64,000 nt of DNA, from the NCBI RefSeq assembly GCF_001698225.1, contig NZ_CP016594.1:1612001-1676000 (forward strand), in the 5' to 3' direction. Of this stretch, positions 55,248 through 62,927 are shown in pieces. Each line of letters opens with the position of its first letter. The stretch's first letter is position 1. Under the pieces are notes generated by a model. The model did not search any database, was not told the origin of the DNA, and saw only the letters and a list, made by a program, of their open reading frames with translations. Origin of the DNA: Gordonia terrae (GTDB lineage Bacteria; Actinomycetota; Actinomycetes; Mycobacteriales; Mycobacteriaceae). A program made the translations under genes and the position numbers.

Positions 55248-55375
55248 GACAAACTCCTTCTCGTGCTCGTGTCCGTCGGCATGTGCCGATGAGAGGCATG
55301 CGAACTCGTCTGTCGTATCGCCATCGCGATCAGTCGACTGCGCATGCCTGGGGAAACTCCTCTATCGGAGCAGAA

Positions 55376-55394
55376 CGCTGATCTGGAATCAGCG
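55376..55394 (-). terminator. Hairpin after peptide gene D
   Basis: CGCTGAT / ATCAGCG with a five-base loop, about 20 bp downstream of the peptide D stop on the minus strand, followed by TTCTGCT. Weak terminator or processing hairpin. Confidence 0.45.
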
Positions 55395-55414
55395 ATTCGC
55401 GTTGCGGGGCCGAA

Positions 55415-55516
55415 TTACTCGGCGGTCGTGCCGTCCGAGCCGCCGCCTTCGTCGGAACCGGTGACCAATTCCTCGATGTAGAGGCGGATCCAGGAAATGC
55501 TGATCGCGTCAGACAT
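55415..55516 (-). CDS. Acidic small peptide D (33 aa)
   Basis: A 33-residue peptide: residues 1-18 MSDAISISWIRLYIEELV, then TGSDEGGGSDGTTAE. It has the shared E-L-V-T-G-S motif shifted by one residue and is the only member with aromatic residues (Trp9, Tyr13) on the predicted helix. Seven acidic residues and one Arg, net -6. TTAGGAGATTCGC precedes ATG. It is the most upstream of the four peptide genes, so D-C-B may be one transcript ending at the hairpin after B. Confidence 0.68.
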   Translation of the reverse strand: MSDAISISWIRLYIEELVTGSDEGGGSDGTTAE

Positions 55517-55735
55517 GCGAATCTCCTAATGGTTGTCGACGATCTGATTGTGAAGCGCGTCGTTCCGTCTCGAAGACGGCAACGCGGCCGACATTACCGC
55601 ACACCTCAGCACCTGTCCTGACCAGAGGCGGTTGAATTCTTGGTGAACTCATCCGCATCCGGGATGGGCGAACAGGTCGGCCGAAGCAGCCCAGGTGGTT
55701 GGTCGTGTGCCGCGCAACTGTGCTGGTATGAACCG

Positions 55736-56359
55736 ATGACGCAACGCGTGGAGGTAGGCGGCACGACGACCCGGCAATTGGTCGAATCGGATCGGGAGAC
55801 CGCACTCGACCTGCTCGAACACGGACTGCGTGAGGTCCCGGTCTACCGCTGGCTGATCGGCGCGGACGCGCCTGTGGAGGCATACCGCTGGTACGGGGAG
55901 ATCCTGTTCATCGAGTATCTGCACGGCCTGCACGGTGTGTTCGACGAGCGGGGCGAGTTGATCGCGCTGATCGCGGTGTCGGCCCCCACCGACGAAGCCG
56001 GGCGGATCGACGAGGACCTCAAGACACGCACCAAGCATCAGGTACAGGCCATCGACGGCTTCGTCCACCGCTTCACCGAGTTGCAGCGGAAGTCGGAGGA
56101 GGCGCAGGTTGCGGAGAACCCGATCCGGGTGATCTTTGCGCTCGTCCGGCCGGATCATCGCCGAGGTGGCACTCTCGCCGGGCTGGTCGACCCGGTCATC
56201 GAACGCGGACGACGCGAAGGGCTGCCGGTCACGTGCAGCACGAGCGACGAACAACTCTCCGCGTTGTACGCCCGCAGATGGAAAGCGCTGGTACGCACGG
56301 AGTTCACGTTGACCGACGGTCCCACCGTGTGGGTCCAGCGCGTCGATCCGCCGGTGTGA
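55736..56359 (+). CDS. GNAT-like acetyltransferase
   Basis: A 207-residue protein with the weak GNAT pattern: N-terminal LVESDRETALDLLEHGLREV, central beta strands (GELIALIAVSAP) and the acetyl-CoA-binding segment VRPDHRRGGTLAGLVDPVIERGRREG, followed by LPVTCSTSDEQLSALYARRW. ATG 55736 is preferred over 55640 because the upstream extension has no family similarity. Divergent from peptide gene D. Acceptor unknown; N-terminal or small-molecule acetylation is possible. Confidence 0.72.
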   Translation: MTQRVEVGGTTTRQLVESDRETALDLLEHGLREVPVYRWLIGADAPVEAYRWYGEILFIEYLHGLHGVFDERGELIALIAVSAPTDEAGRIDEDLKTRTKHQVQAIDGFVHRFTELQRKSEEAQVAENPIRVIFALVRPDHRRGGTLAGLVDPVIERGRREGLPVTCSTSDEQLSALYARRWKALVRTEFTLTDGPTVWVQRVDPPV

Positions 56360-56382
56360 GGAGTTGTTCCAGCGGTGGGAGC

Positions 56383-56510
56383 GAAGCGAGCCACGAAGGG
56401 TGGTGGGTCACCAGCCCTTCGTGGCTCGTCGCTTGCGCTCCTCGCACCTCAGGGAGCAGAGGGCAGTCGCTTGCGCTCCTCGCACCTCAGGGAGCAGAGG
56501 GCGTCGCTTC
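56383..56510. repeat. Inverted and tandem copies of the dispersed repeat
   Basis: A shortened copy ending GCGAGCCACGAAGGG (56386-56400) is followed after a short loop by the opposite-orientation copy CCCTTCGTGGCTCGTCGCTTGC, forming a ~19-bp hairpin, and then by a second tandem copy 38 bp on (GTCGCTTGCG at 56428 and 56466), with a partial third. It lies between the GNAT gene and the 42-residue gene. Confidence 0.8.
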
Positions 56511-56535
56511 TTTCGGATTAGGGAGCGGAGGGGTG

Positions 56536-56664
56536 TCAGCTACCGAAGAACCACGGGAACGTCTTGGGGCGGGCCTGCGGACGCGCCTGGTTGCGCTGCT
56601 GCGGACGAGCCTGGCGGCGGTTCTGGGGCTGCGGCTGACGGTTCTGCGCGGGCTTGTTGGGCAT
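56536..56664 (-). CDS. Small basic Gln/Arg/Pro-rich protein (42 aa)
   Basis: A 42-residue protein: MPNKPAQNRQPQPQNRRQAR, then PQQRNQARPQARPKTFPWFF, ending GS. It is highly basic (Arg/Lys, no acidic residues), low-complexity, with an aromatic end. The composition is much less biased in the other frames, and an ATG with AGGA ten bases upstream is present. Similar short basic proteins occur in actinomycetes; role unknown, nucleic-acid binding conceivable. Confidence 0.5.
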   Translation of the reverse strand: MPNKPAQNRQPQPQNRRQARPQQRNQARPQARPKTFPWFFGS

Positions 56665-56807
56665 TCGATCATCCTGTTCTCGTTCGGTCGCACCGGTTTT
56701 GGGGTCCGGTGCGGTCGCACGTTCCGGCGACGAATCCCAAAGTAGGGAGCCAACCTTCGGGTTCGGATGGTTCCGCCTGTCAGCTTCCTGCGAGACCGCG
56801 GTCCGCG

Positions 56808-57644
56808 TCAGCGCGAGTGACGGCCCGGCGCGTCCGGGCCCTCGCCCGGGAAGTCGCCCGGGTACTGCTCACCGGGATAACCGGATCCGGGGCCGGGCGG
56901 CGGGTAGTTGCCGGCACCCGGGTAATTGCCGGGCGGCGGGTAGCTGCCCGGAGCGGGTTGCGGCGTCGGAAACGGCTGTCCGGTAGGGCCTCCCGGCGGC
57001 GGTCCCTGCGGCGGGCGGTTCTGCGGAGGAGCCGACTGGGGCGGAACGGACTGGGGCTGGCCCGATTGCGGGGGAACCGGGTGTGAGGGCGGACCCTGAG
57101 GAGACGGGGGAGTCGAGATGCGTTGCGTCGTACCGGCTCCGGCGGGCGCCTCATAGGGGGCAAAGGAACCCGACGGCGGACCGTAGGAGTCGCCGGCAGG
57201 CCCGGCCGGATCGGACAGATGCGGCGGCAGGTCGCTCTCGGCTTCCGCCTTGGCTTTCGAGGTGCCCTCGGGGTCGAGCAGATCGCGGATCTCGGACAGC
57301 AGCGCGATCTCCGTGACCTCCGCCTTCTTCCCGAAACCGCCCAGTTCGGCCAGCTTGTTGTACGGCAGGATGATGATGAAGTACACCACTGCGGCGATGA
57401 TCAGGAAGTTGATCACGGCAGTGATGACGCTGCCGAGGTCGACGAATGTCGATGGGTTGTCGGTGATCTGGAAGCCGAGTCCCTGCGCGGCGTCGGAGCC
57501 GACGGGGATCGAGTTGATGATCGGCTGGACGATGCCGTCGGTGAAGGCGGTGACGATCGCGGTGAACGCCGCGCCGATGATGACCGCTGTTGCCAGCTCG
57601 ACGACGTTGCCCTTGAGTATGAAGTCCCTGAATCCCTTGAGCAC
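56808..57644 (-). CDS. mscL: Large-conductance mechanosensitive channel with long Pro-rich tail
   Basis: A 278-residue MscL. Residues 1-~105 are the channel: LKGFRDFILKGNVVELATAV (N-terminal helix and TM1), GLGFQITDNPSTFVDLGSVI (loop), and TM2 AVINFLIIAAVVYFIIILPY. The usual cytoplasmic helix follows (TEIALLSEIRDLL). The last ~140 residues are a Pro/Gly/Gln/Ser-rich disordered tail absent from typical ~136-150-residue MscL. GTG 57644 is chosen because GAGG precedes it and the product begins at the conserved LKGF; upstream codons are in frame but unlike MscL. Releases solutes on hypo-osmotic shock. Follows moaB2 in M. tuberculosis; here an envelope island intervenes. Confidence 0.92.
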   Translation of the reverse strand: MLKGFRDFILKGNVVELATAVIIGAAFTAIVTAFTDGIVQPIINSIPVGSDAAQGLGFQITDNPSTFVDLGSVITAVINFLIIAAVVYFIIILPYNKLAELGGFGKKAEVTEIALLSEIRDLLDPEGTSKAKAEAESDLPPHLSDPAGPAGDSYGPPSGSFAPYEAPAGAGTTQRISTPPSPQGPPSHPVPPQSGQPQSVPPQSAPPQNRPPQGPPPGGPTGQPFPTPQPAPGSYPPPGNYPGAGNYPPPGPGSGYPGEQYPGDFPGEGPDAPGRHSR

Positions 57645-57822
57645 GGTGTGCGGCCTCTTTTCGGTGATGTCCTGCTCTTGTCCGGCGATTCTGCGCACGA
57701 TCGGAGCAAATCCGACACGCGCTGTGCGAGCTCGTACTACCCTATCCACGATCGTGAAGGAACCGATCCATTTGAGTTGATTCGCGCCGCTGTGTCGTTG
57801 CGGGCGAGGTCGGTATCCGCGG

Positions 57823-58494
57823 TCAGTGCAGGACCACGGCGAGCGACGTGTCGAGCCCCGCGGCGGCCACCCGGTGAGCAGCCGCGGCGTCCATGGCGAG
57901 CAGCACCGGGGCGGCCGCCGCCCGGCTGGGAGCGAGGCCGCCGGACTGCGGCTCGGCGGCGTGGAGGGCCACGACTGCCCGGCGTGCCAACACCTCCGCG
58001 TCCTCGGTCAGCACGTCCACCAGGTCACCCGGGCGGAGGAGTGAGGTCACCGCGTCGTCCGACAACCGGATCGGCACGAGGCGGGCGTCGTCGATCCCGG
58101 TCAGGTCGGCGGGCAGATGCGAGGACAGCAACCGCGCGTCGGTGAGGATCTCGCCTCCGCGGACGCGTCCGGTGACCGTCCGTCCGATGGCCGGTGCCGC
58201 CTCGGTCAAGACGCCGTCGGGAACCGTCCCGCCGGCGACCAGGTGGGATCGTAGGTCGCCTGACTCGACGATCTGACCAGGCAGCAGGTCATGCGCGGCT
58301 ACCAGGACCTCGACATCGCCGTCGGCGCGCGTTCCGGCGACCCCGATGACCGCCGCTGCGACGACCAGGCACGCGGCGGCGACGCGGCGGACCAGGAGGT
58401 TGCGTGTCCACCCCGGGCGCAGTGCGGAACTCAACCGGTCGCGAAGTCGAGGCCCGAGGGAGGCGCTGGACGGGTGCTTCGACGGGGCAGACAT
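57823..58494 (-). CDS. SAF-domain membrane-anchored protein
   Basis: A 223-residue protein: cytoplasmic basic N-terminus (~40 residues), one transmembrane helix (VRRVAAACLVVAAAVIGVAG) and an extracytoplasmic SAF domain (VLVAAHDLLPGQIVESGDL, then a CpaB/RcpC-like LVPIRLSDDAVTSLLRPGD and VDVLTEDAEVLARRAVVALH). SAF proteins of this sort are found with Flp pili but also as orphans in actinomycetes, as here; no pilus genes are nearby. ATG 58494 gives the normal short N-terminus. Function unknown. Confidence 0.8.
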   Translation of the reverse strand: MSAPSKHPSSASLGPRLRDRLSSALRPGWTRNLLVRRVAAACLVVAAAVIGVAGTRADGDVEVLVAAHDLLPGQIVESGDLRSHLVAGGTVPDGVLTEAAPAIGRTVTGRVRGGEILTDARLLSSHLPADLTGIDDARLVPIRLSDDAVTSLLRPGDLVDVLTEDAEVLARRAVVALHAAEPQSGGLAPSRAAAAPVLLAMDAAAAHRVAAAGLDTSLAVVLH

Positions 58495-58724
58495 GAGGCA
58501 GAGGCTAGGTTCGTCGACCGGGATGGGCGGCGCTCCGGACGTGCCTGTGGACAACTCGAAACCTGCCCTCGGTCCCTGTGGACCTCGTCCTCGCGGGCGG
58601 GTCGGAATGGCCCGCGGCGTGGCAGTGGGGGAGAATCGGTGATCGGTGTGCCGGGAAGTCTGGTCGGCCGCTGCCCGGCGCGGGTGGCGTGACGATGATC
58701 CGTCCGTCCGACCAGAGGAGATCG

Positions 58725-59990
58725 ATGACCGACCAGACACCAGACGAGCTCGCAGGCGACGCCGGCCGGGCGAACCGATTGCGGCGCTGGGCCGCGCTCG
58801 ACACGACCAGCGGGGCACTGCTTCTCGTGGCCGCCGCCATCGCCGTGCTGTGGGCCAACTCGCCGTGGCGCGCGGCCTACGATTCCCTGCTCGACGTCGA
58901 AGTCGGGCCCGAGGCGCTCCACCTGCACCTGTCGCTGGCGCACTGGGCGTCTGACGGGCTGCTGGCGATCTTCTTCTTCGTCGTGGGGGTCGAACTCAAA
59001 CACGAATTCGTGGCCGGGAGCCTGCGAGACCTGAGACTCGCGGGCGTGCCGATCGCCGCTGCGGTGGGCGGGATGGTCACCCCCGCGCTCTGCTACGTCG
59101 CGGTGGTCGCCCTCGGCGACCCCGAAGGGTTACGGGGCTGGGCCATCCCGACTGCCACCGACATCGCCTTCGCCCTGGCGGTGCTCGCGATCTTCGGACG
59201 CGGACTGCCGCTCGCGCTGCGGACGTTCCTGCTGACGCTCGCCGTCGTCGACGACCTCCTGGGCATCATCGTCATCGCGACCTTCTACACCGAGGAGATC
59301 GACTTCGTCATGCTGGCGGCCGCGCTGGTCACGGTGGCCCTCTTCGCCGTGCTGGTGCGGCAGGCGTGGCGGTGGTGGCCGGTGCTCATCCCGGTCGCCG
59401 TCACCGCATGGGCGTTGATGCACGCGTCGGGGGTGCACGCGACAGTTGCCGGTGTCCTGCTCGGATTCGTCGTGCCCGCCGTTGCCATCCGCGGCGAGGC
59501 GCAGCCGCGCACCGAACGACTCGACGACGCGGTTCGCCCGTACTCCGCCGCGCTCGCCCTGCCGGTGTTCGCCTTCGCCGCCGCGGGGGTGACCGTCGTC
59601 GGCGGGGCCGGGTCGATCGTGCAGCCGGTGTCGATCGGCATCGTCGTCGGACTCGTCGTCGGCAAACTCGTGGGCGTCCTCGGCTCGACGTGGCTGATGA
59701 CGACGTTCACTCCGCTGCGATTGCCCGACTCGATCGGGCTTCGCGACCTCCTGCCGGTGGGCCTGCTGACCGGCGTCGGATTCACTGTTGCGTTGCTCAT
59801 CGCCGAACTGAGCTTCGAGGCCGGCTCAGACGATCACGCCGCCGCGGCGAAGGCGGCGATCCTCGTCGGATCAGTGGTCTCGGCGATCCTCGCCGCGATC
59901 CTGCTGCGGTGGGACGCCCGCCAGGCGCGCGACCCGGACATGAACCGCGACAACATCCCCGACATCGACAAGGACGTCATCGGGGGATAG
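58725..59990 (+). CDS. nhaA: Na+/H+ antiporter NhaA
   Basis: A 421-residue antiporter with about 12 hydrophobic segments. Diagnostic: DGLLAIFFFVVGVELKHEF, the ion-binding aspartate pair in LTLAVVDDLLGIIVIATFY, IPTATDIAFALAVLAI, and the C-terminal half ending GVGFTVALLIAELSF. ATG 58725 is preceded by AGAGGAG. Exports Na+ (or Li+) in exchange for protons. Ends 4 bp from the convergent symporter gene with no terminator between. Confidence 0.93.
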   Translation: MTDQTPDELAGDAGRANRLRRWAALDTTSGALLLVAAAIAVLWANSPWRAAYDSLLDVEVGPEALHLHLSLAHWASDGLLAIFFFVVGVELKHEFVAGSLRDLRLAGVPIAAAVGGMVTPALCYVAVVALGDPEGLRGWAIPTATDIAFALAVLAIFGRGLPLALRTFLLTLAVVDDLLGIIVIATFYTEEIDFVMLAAALVTVALFAVLVRQAWRWWPVLIPVAVTAWALMHASGVHATVAGVLLGFVVPAVAIRGEAQPRTERLDDAVRPYSAALALPVFAFAAAGVTVVGGAGSIVQPVSIGIVVGLVVGKLVGVLGSTWLMTTFTPLRLPDSIGLRDLLPVGLLTGVGFTVALLIAELSFEAGSDDHAAAAKAAILVGSVVSAILAAILLRWDARQARDPDMNRDNIPDIDKDVIGG

Positions 59991-59994
59991 GTCC

Positions 59995-61542
59995 CTACTT
60001 CGACAGTGTCGCGGCTTCCCGGGTGTCGTCGGCCCGACCGTAGGACTCCCAGAACGTCGCTCCCACGATGCCCAGGGCGACCGGATCGAAGATCGGGTCC
60101 TTGCCTTCCTTCTTCTGCCTCTCGTAATCGCGCAGCGCCTTGAACGCCGGCTGCTGCAGGATCAAGATGCCGATGATGTTCAGCCACGCCATCAGGCCGA
60201 CGCCGATGTCGCCCAGCGTCCACGCCTCGCTCGCCGTGGAGACGCAGCCGATGGCCACCGACACCAGGATCAGGGCCTGGAGCAGCATCGTCAGATTGGC
60301 GCCGAGCGTGCTGCGGAGCGGACCGATGTAGATCGTGGACGCCTTGCCCATCAGGAACCGCAGGTTGGTCTCGGCCATGTAGTAGTACGCGATGATCGTC
60401 GTGAGGCAGAAGAACGCGAGTGATACCGCGACGAAGGTCGATCCGGCGCCGCTCCACATGCTGTCGAAACCGATCTGGACGAAGGTGGGGCCCACATCGG
60501 TGCCGCCGGGAAGCAGGCCGCCGTCGGCGATCACCGTGCCGTCGGCGCTCTCACCTTCGAACACCCGGTAGGCGCCGGTCGAGATGATGAGGAAGCCGGT
60601 GGCCGAGCAGACGAACAACGTGTCGATGTACACGGCGAACGCCTGCACGAAGCCCTGCTTCGCCGGGTGCGAGACCTCGGCGGCCGCCGCGGCGTGCGGT
60701 CCGGTGCCCTGACCGGCCTCATTGGAGTAGATGCCGCGCTTGACGCCCCACATCACGGCGGCGCCGACGACCGAACCGAAGACGGAATCGATCCCGAAGG
60801 CGCTCGCGAAGATCAGGCGCAGAACGTCGGGGATCTGCGAGGCGTTGGTGAACACGACGACGAGAGCGAACAGGATGTACAGGACGGCCATGAACGGGAC
60901 GACGATCGTCGCGAAGGTCGCGATGCGCTTGACCCCGCCGATGATGACGAACGCGAGCACGATGACCACGCCGACCGCGACCGCCCAGTCCGCGATCCCC
61001 CACGCCTGGTTCATCGCGAGCGCCATCGAGTTGGACTGCACACTCGGCAGCAGCAGTCCGCAGGCGAGAACGGTCACGGCGGCGAACACGAGACCGTAGA
61101 CCTTGAAGAACGGTGCCGCCTTGGTGTGGGCGAGTGCCTTGCTGAAGTAGTAGGCCGGCCCGCCGCGGTATTCGTTGGTCAGTGGATCTCGGGTCTTGTA
61201 GATCTGCCCGAGCGTGCACTCGACGAACGACGTGGATGCCCCGAGGAAGGCCATCGCCCACATCCAGAACAGTGCGCCCGGTCCGCCGAACGCGATCGCC
61301 GTGGCCACACCGGCGATGTTGCCGGTACCCACACGGCCGGCCAGCGAGATCATCAGCGCTTGGAAGGACGAGACACCGTCGGGGGAGCTCTCGCCATGAC
61401 GCATGACCCGGATCATCTCGGGCACGTGCCGGATCTGCAGGAATCGCGACCGGATGGAGAAATACACCCCCACGCCGAGACACAGGTACACCAGCGGATT
61501 GCTCCAGATGATGCTGTTGAGGTCGTTCAGGAAATCGGTCAT
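59995..61542 (-). CDS. Alanine/glycine:cation symporter (AGCS family)
   Basis: A 515-residue Na+-coupled amino-acid symporter with about 11 helices. Family signatures: SLAGRVGTGNIAGVATAIAF near residue 75 and YSNEAGQGTGPHAAAAAEV mid-protein. Probably imports alanine or glycine (AlsT/DagA-like). ATG 61542 gives the normal MTDFLNDLNSIIW start; the upstream extension is not family-like. Divergent from fmdB, sharing a 231-bp region that contains the CIRCE element. Confidence 0.9.
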   Translation of the reverse strand: MTDFLNDLNSIIWSNPLVYLCLGVGVYFSIRSRFLQIRHVPEMIRVMRHGESSPDGVSSFQALMISLAGRVGTGNIAGVATAIAFGGPGALFWMWAMAFLGASTSFVECTLGQIYKTRDPLTNEYRGGPAYYFSKALAHTKAAPFFKVYGLVFAAVTVLACGLLLPSVQSNSMALAMNQAWGIADWAVAVGVVIVLAFVIIGGVKRIATFATIVVPFMAVLYILFALVVVFTNASQIPDVLRLIFASAFGIDSVFGSVVGAAVMWGVKRGIYSNEAGQGTGPHAAAAAEVSHPAKQGFVQAFAVYIDTLFVCSATGFLIISTGAYRVFEGESADGTVIADGGLLPGGTDVGPTFVQIGFDSMWSGAGSTFVAVSLAFFCLTTIIAYYYMAETNLRFLMGKASTIYIGPLRSTLGANLTMLLQALILVSVAIGCVSTASEAWTLGDIGVGLMAWLNIIGILILQQPAFKALRDYERQKKEGKDPIFDPVALGIVGATFWESYGRADDTREAATLSK

Positions 61543-61701
61543 GAGACTCCAGCGATGATGGGTGTTGCCGCGCGGGCAGCACGTCGCGGACATTGCGCGG
61601 TGAACGGATTACTTCGGCTTGGCAAACACTTTGCACGACGCCAGGCGGTGGTGCGCGACAAGCCGGGAATCGAACGACGGAAAATCAGCTCGAAGCCTCG
61701 C

Positions 61702-61728
61702 TTAGCACTCGGAATGACTGAGTGCCAA
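61702..61728 (+). promoter_or_regulatory. CIRCE element (HrcA operator) upstream of fmdB/ruc
   Basis: TTAGCACTC (61702-61710), nine-base spacer, GAGTGCCAA (61720-61728): the CIRCE consensus TTAGCACTC-N9-GAGTGCTAA with one mismatch. It lies 45 bp before the fmdB start. Predicts heat/proteotoxic-stress induction through HrcA. Confidence 0.9.
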
Positions 61729-61773
61729 AGTCGGTTACACTGGTCAGCGTTTACTGACTTTTCGGAGGTTTCG

Positions 61774-62106
61774 GTGCCCACCTACTCGTATGCCTGCACG
61801 GAGTGCGACAACAAGTTCGACATCGTCCAGTCCTTCTCCGACGACTCGTTGACCGAGTGCCCGCAGTGTGCGGGTCGTCTGCGCAAGCTGTTCAACTCGG
61901 TCGGCATCGTGTTCAAGGGCAGCGGTTTCTACCGCACGGACTCGCGTCCGGGATCATCGTCGGACACCTCGACGTCGTCGTCCTCGTCAGAGAGCTCGTC
62001 GTCCTCGAGTTCCACGTCGTCGGACAGCTCGTCGAGCAGTTCGAAGTCGGACTCGTCCAGCTCGTCGTCGACGAAGAGCGAGACCAAGGCCGCGACGCCG
62101 GCCTGA
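61774..62106 (+). CDS. FmdB-type zinc-ribbon protein with Ser-rich tail (Ruc-like chaperone)
   Basis: A 110-residue protein. Residues 1-~60 are the FmdB zinc ribbon (YSYACTECDNKFD and TECPQCAG: Cys8, Cys11, Cys29, Cys32). Residues ~60-110 are an almost pure Ser/Asp/Lys/Thr disordered tail. M. tuberculosis Rv0991c (Ruc), at the same position before Rv0992c and galU, is a redox-regulated chaperone with this architecture. GTG 61774 has GGAGG six bases upstream. A CIRCE site upstream fits a heat-shock role. Tail length and composition are variable in the family. Confidence 0.88.
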   Translation: MPTYSYACTECDNKFDIVQSFSDDSLTECPQCAGRLRKLFNSVGIVFKGSGFYRTDSRPGSSSDTSTSSSSSESSSSSSSTSSDSSSSSSKSDSSSSSSTKSETKAATPA

Positions 62107-62133
62107 CCGGCGCCACGACGACATCATCGACGC

Positions 62134-62171
62134 AAACCCGGGCGGCTGTCACGACGACACCGCCCGGGTTT
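62134..62171. terminator. Bidirectional terminator between fmdB and the cyclo-ligase gene
   Basis: Twelve-base arms AAACCCGGGCGG (62134-62145) and CCGCCCGGGTTT (62160-62171), with TGTC/GACA pairing inside the loop. The A/T ends give short T-tracts in both directions between two convergent genes. Confidence 0.8.
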
Positions 62172-62185
62172 CGCTGTCCCGCCGA

Positions 62186-62764
62186 TCAGGCGAGTCTGCC
62201 GAACCCGTCCTCGGGTGTGAGTGTCCAGCCGACCGGGACGTCGTGGTCGCCGGACGGAAGTGAGTCGACGACCTCGTCGTCGTAGACCACGCCGACGAGG
62301 TCGGCCGACAGCCCGTGCAGGGTGCGGTCGTAGTACCCCGCGCCCCGCCCCAGCCGCACCCCGCTCTTGTCGATGGCCAGCGCGGGCACCAGGATCACCG
62401 ATGCCGCGCGGATCGCGGTCACCCCGACCCGGTCGGTCGTCGGCTCGAGAAGGCCCCAGCGGCCCGGCGCCAACGAGTCCGGCCCTGTGTAGGGAGCCCA
62501 GTCCAACGGTGCGGGACCGCCGTCGGGGACCACCGGGACGAGCACCGAGACGCCTCGGTCGACCAGCGCGTCGAGCATCGAATTCGAGCCGGGTTCGTTG
62601 CCCACCGGCACGTGGGCGGCAACCGTGACGTCGTACTCCAGACGGAACGGGCAGGCGTACATCCACTCGGCGAGGGCGGCGGCGGAACGGTCCCGTTCTG
62701 CCTCGGAGCGCCGGGAGCGTCGCTCTTCGATCTCTTGTCGCAGTTGCTGTTTCAGCGTTGGCAA
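62186..62764 (-). CDS. 5-formyltetrahydrofolate cyclo-ligase (MTHFS)
   Basis: A 192-residue enzyme converting 5-formyl-THF to 5,10-methenyl-THF with ATP. Conserved: LKQQLRQEIEERR start, PVGNEPGSNSML, and the signature VRLGRGAGYYDRTL near residue 135, followed by DEVVDSLPSGDHDVPV. TTG 62764 is chosen because it gives the family-typical N-terminus; the longer open frame to 62839 has no family match. The unusual TTG start should be verified. Matches Rv0992c by position beside galU. Confidence 0.85.
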   Translation of the reverse strand: MPTLKQQLRQEIEERRSRRSEAERDRSAAALAEWMYACPFRLEYDVTVAAHVPVGNEPGSNSMLDALVDRGVSVLVPVVPDGGPAPLDWAPYTGPDSLAPGRWGLLEPTTDRVGVTAIRAASVILVPALAIDKSGVRLGRGAGYYDRTLHGLSADLVGVVYDDEVVDSLPSGDHDVPVGWTLTPEDGFGRLA

Positions 62765-62927
62765 GACCCGACCGTCCTTCGCGTCGTCTCGACACCGGTG
62801 GCGTGTGCGTCCCGGCGGTGACAGCCGGGACGCCCGCACTGTATCCGACCGTCGGAATGCGTGTGGTGAGGTCCCCGTGACCGCCGTCTGTCCGGCCGAC
62901 CACTCACTCCTGTCCTAGGGTGGATTC

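Noticed and set aside
60667-61773. Long plus-strand frame fused in front of fmdB
   Set aside because: Antisense of the AGCS symporter; fmdB starts at GTG 61774 with GGAGG and the zinc ribbon immediately inside.
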